This document shows positions 63,281 to 64,000 of a stretch of DNA of 64,000 nucleotides, in pieces. The stretch lies in the NCBI GenBank assembly GCA_963708865.1, contig CAVPUC010000009.1, positions 1 through 64,000 of the forward strand, written 5' to 3'. Numbering within the stretch: the stretch's first letter is position 1; each line of letters starts with the position of its first letter. The notes below the pieces were generated by a model. It saw nothing but the letters and a program-made list of their open reading frames with translations, did not search any database and was not told the DNA's origin. Origin of the DNA: DAIDKA01 sp963708865 (lineage in GTDB: Bacteria; Pseudomonadota; Gammaproteobacteria; Steroidobacterales; Steroidobacteraceae). The translations under genes were made by a program, and so were the position numbers.

Positions 63281-64000
63281 TCAGTAACCGGCGAGATGCA
63301 GGGCGGCGACGGCGGCGGCGGCGATGAGACAATAGATGCCGAACAGATACCAGCGCCCGCCTTCGAGCCACCCGCTCAGCCAGCGCAACGCGAGTAGGCC
63401 GGCGATGAACGACAGCACCGCGCCCAACAGACTCGGCACCGCGACCCCGGCCAGCCCCGCCGCTGCGCCGGCATGTTCCGCGTGCACTACCCGCAGGGCT
63501 TCACGCGCCACCACGGCTGGCGTCAGCACGACGGCCAGCGCGAAACTGAAGTTCTCCGCGCTGACCTTGCCGACGCCGGCCAGCAGGGCGGTGGAGATGG
63601 TGGCGCCTGAACGCGAGAAACCGCGAAACGGCAGGCTCAGCCCCTGTACCGCGCCGATGAGGCTGGCCTGCGGCGTGCTCAGGGTAGCGCTCGGCACCGC
63701 TCGGGTGTTTCGAGCTTCGCGCAGTCCGGCGATGAGGATCAGGATGCCGCCCACCGCGAGCGCTGGCGCAATCCATTCCAGGTGACCGAACAGATCCTCG
63801 ATCTGCGCGCCGGGCACCCCGGGGAACACCGTCCTCTGAATGAGCAGCGCGAGGCCCTCACCGATCACGCCGGTCAGCGCCGTCGCCACGATCAGCTGCA
63901 CCGCCGTGCGTTTGAACTGGGCCATGCTGGCAAAGTACGTCTCACGCCAGCGGCGCCAGAAGTACACGATGACCGCAAACATGGTGCCGGTGTGCAGCAT
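63281..64000 (-). CDS. uppP: Undecaprenyl-diphosphate phosphatase, 5' end cut by window
   Basis: UppP/BacA family membrane phosphatase regenerates the undecaprenyl phosphate carrier for cell wall synthesis and can give bacitracin resistance. About 239 residues remain, with six or seven helices. The second conserved motif reads LSLPFRGFSRSGATISTALL, with the phosphate-binding Arg. The N-terminal motif with catalytic Glu lies beyond the window edge, so start and upstream context are unknown. This variant has FRGFSRSG where many have PGTSRSG. Confidence 0.9.
   Translation of the reverse strand: MLHTGTMFAVIVYFWRRWRETYFASMAQFKRTAVQLIVATALTGVIGEGLALLIQRTVFPGVPGAQIEDLFGHLEWIAPALAVGGILILIAGLREARNTRAVPSATLSTPQASLIGAVQGLSLPFRGFSRSGATISTALLAGVGKVSAENFSFALAVVLTPAVVAREALRVVHAEHAGAAAGLAGVAVPSLLGAVLSFIAGLLALRWLSGWLEGGRWYLFGIYCLIAAAAVAALHLAGY

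Overview
The window is GC-rich, densely coded DNA from a heterotrophic Gram-negative bacterium. It encodes exported lipoproteins with lipoboxes, twin-arginine-type leaders, a periplasmic methionine sulfoxide repair system, a PAS-type chemoreceptor and an aromatic-acid type MFS carrier. The gene repertoire fits a soil or freshwater proteobacterium, possibly gammaproteobacterial; that placement is inference. No rRNA, tRNA, CRISPR array, phage or integrative element was recognised. The only mobile element is one IS5-type insertion sequence.

Layout. 1-6 kb: a DHA2-type MFS exporter, a hybrid sensor kinase broken by a frameshift, an ArsB-type permease and a decayed MFS gene. 6-12 kb: small stress or envelope genes (a lipoprotein, DUF1810, DUF3761, a KGG stress protein), an HtrA-type protease and an unrecognised 292-residue protein. 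12-20 kb: a large kelch lipoprotein, an exported PHB-depolymerase-type esterase, an orphan molybdenum hydroxylase large subunit and an inward-rectifier K+ channel. 21-26 kb: small membrane proteins, a GFA protein, a frameshifted membrane MutS-like ATPase and a one-domain asparaginase-like protein. 26-32 kb: a ThDP decarboxylase-like enzyme with a metallo-beta-lactamase-fold hydrolase, then eutBC. 32-45 kb: a GH13 glucosidase (frameshifted), a pirin, a thioredoxin-reductase-like enzyme with a decayed UBP zinc finger partner, an MscS-like protein, and the GlgE alpha-glucan pathway (glgB, glgE, treS-maltokinase). 45-50 kb: an amine oxidase, DUF2269, a saccharopine-dehydrogenase-like gene split by the IS, and a GST. 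50-53 kb: msrA-dipZ-msrB. 53-64 kb: a decayed glutamine amidotransferase, a DUF2188/SnoaL/S9 peptidase/cupin operon, an AAHS-type carrier, a chemoreceptor, an alpha/beta hydrolase, a TIGR02466 oxygenase and a truncated uppP.

Two systems are coherent. In the GlgE pathway, trehalose is converted to maltose, then maltose-1-phosphate, then linear and finally branched alpha-glucan. In the msrA-dipZ-msrB operon, a membrane CcdA-thioredoxin protein probably supplies electrons to exported methionine sulfoxide reductases. Both fit an osmotic/oxidative stress theme shared with the K+ channel, the MscS-like protein and the KGG protein.

The most notable general feature is the number of broken genes. Single-base frameshifts interrupt the sensor kinase, the MutS-like ATPase, the GH13 glucosidase, glgB, dipZ (three times), an alpha/beta hydrolase and a DUF883-like gene. 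Other genes carry lesions that one indel cannot explain: a large internal deletion (MFS), a frameshift plus a nonsense codon (UBP zinc finger), an IS insertion with target duplication, and a fragmentary amidotransferase. The single indels could be assembly errors or real decay; the complex lesions point to real gene loss.
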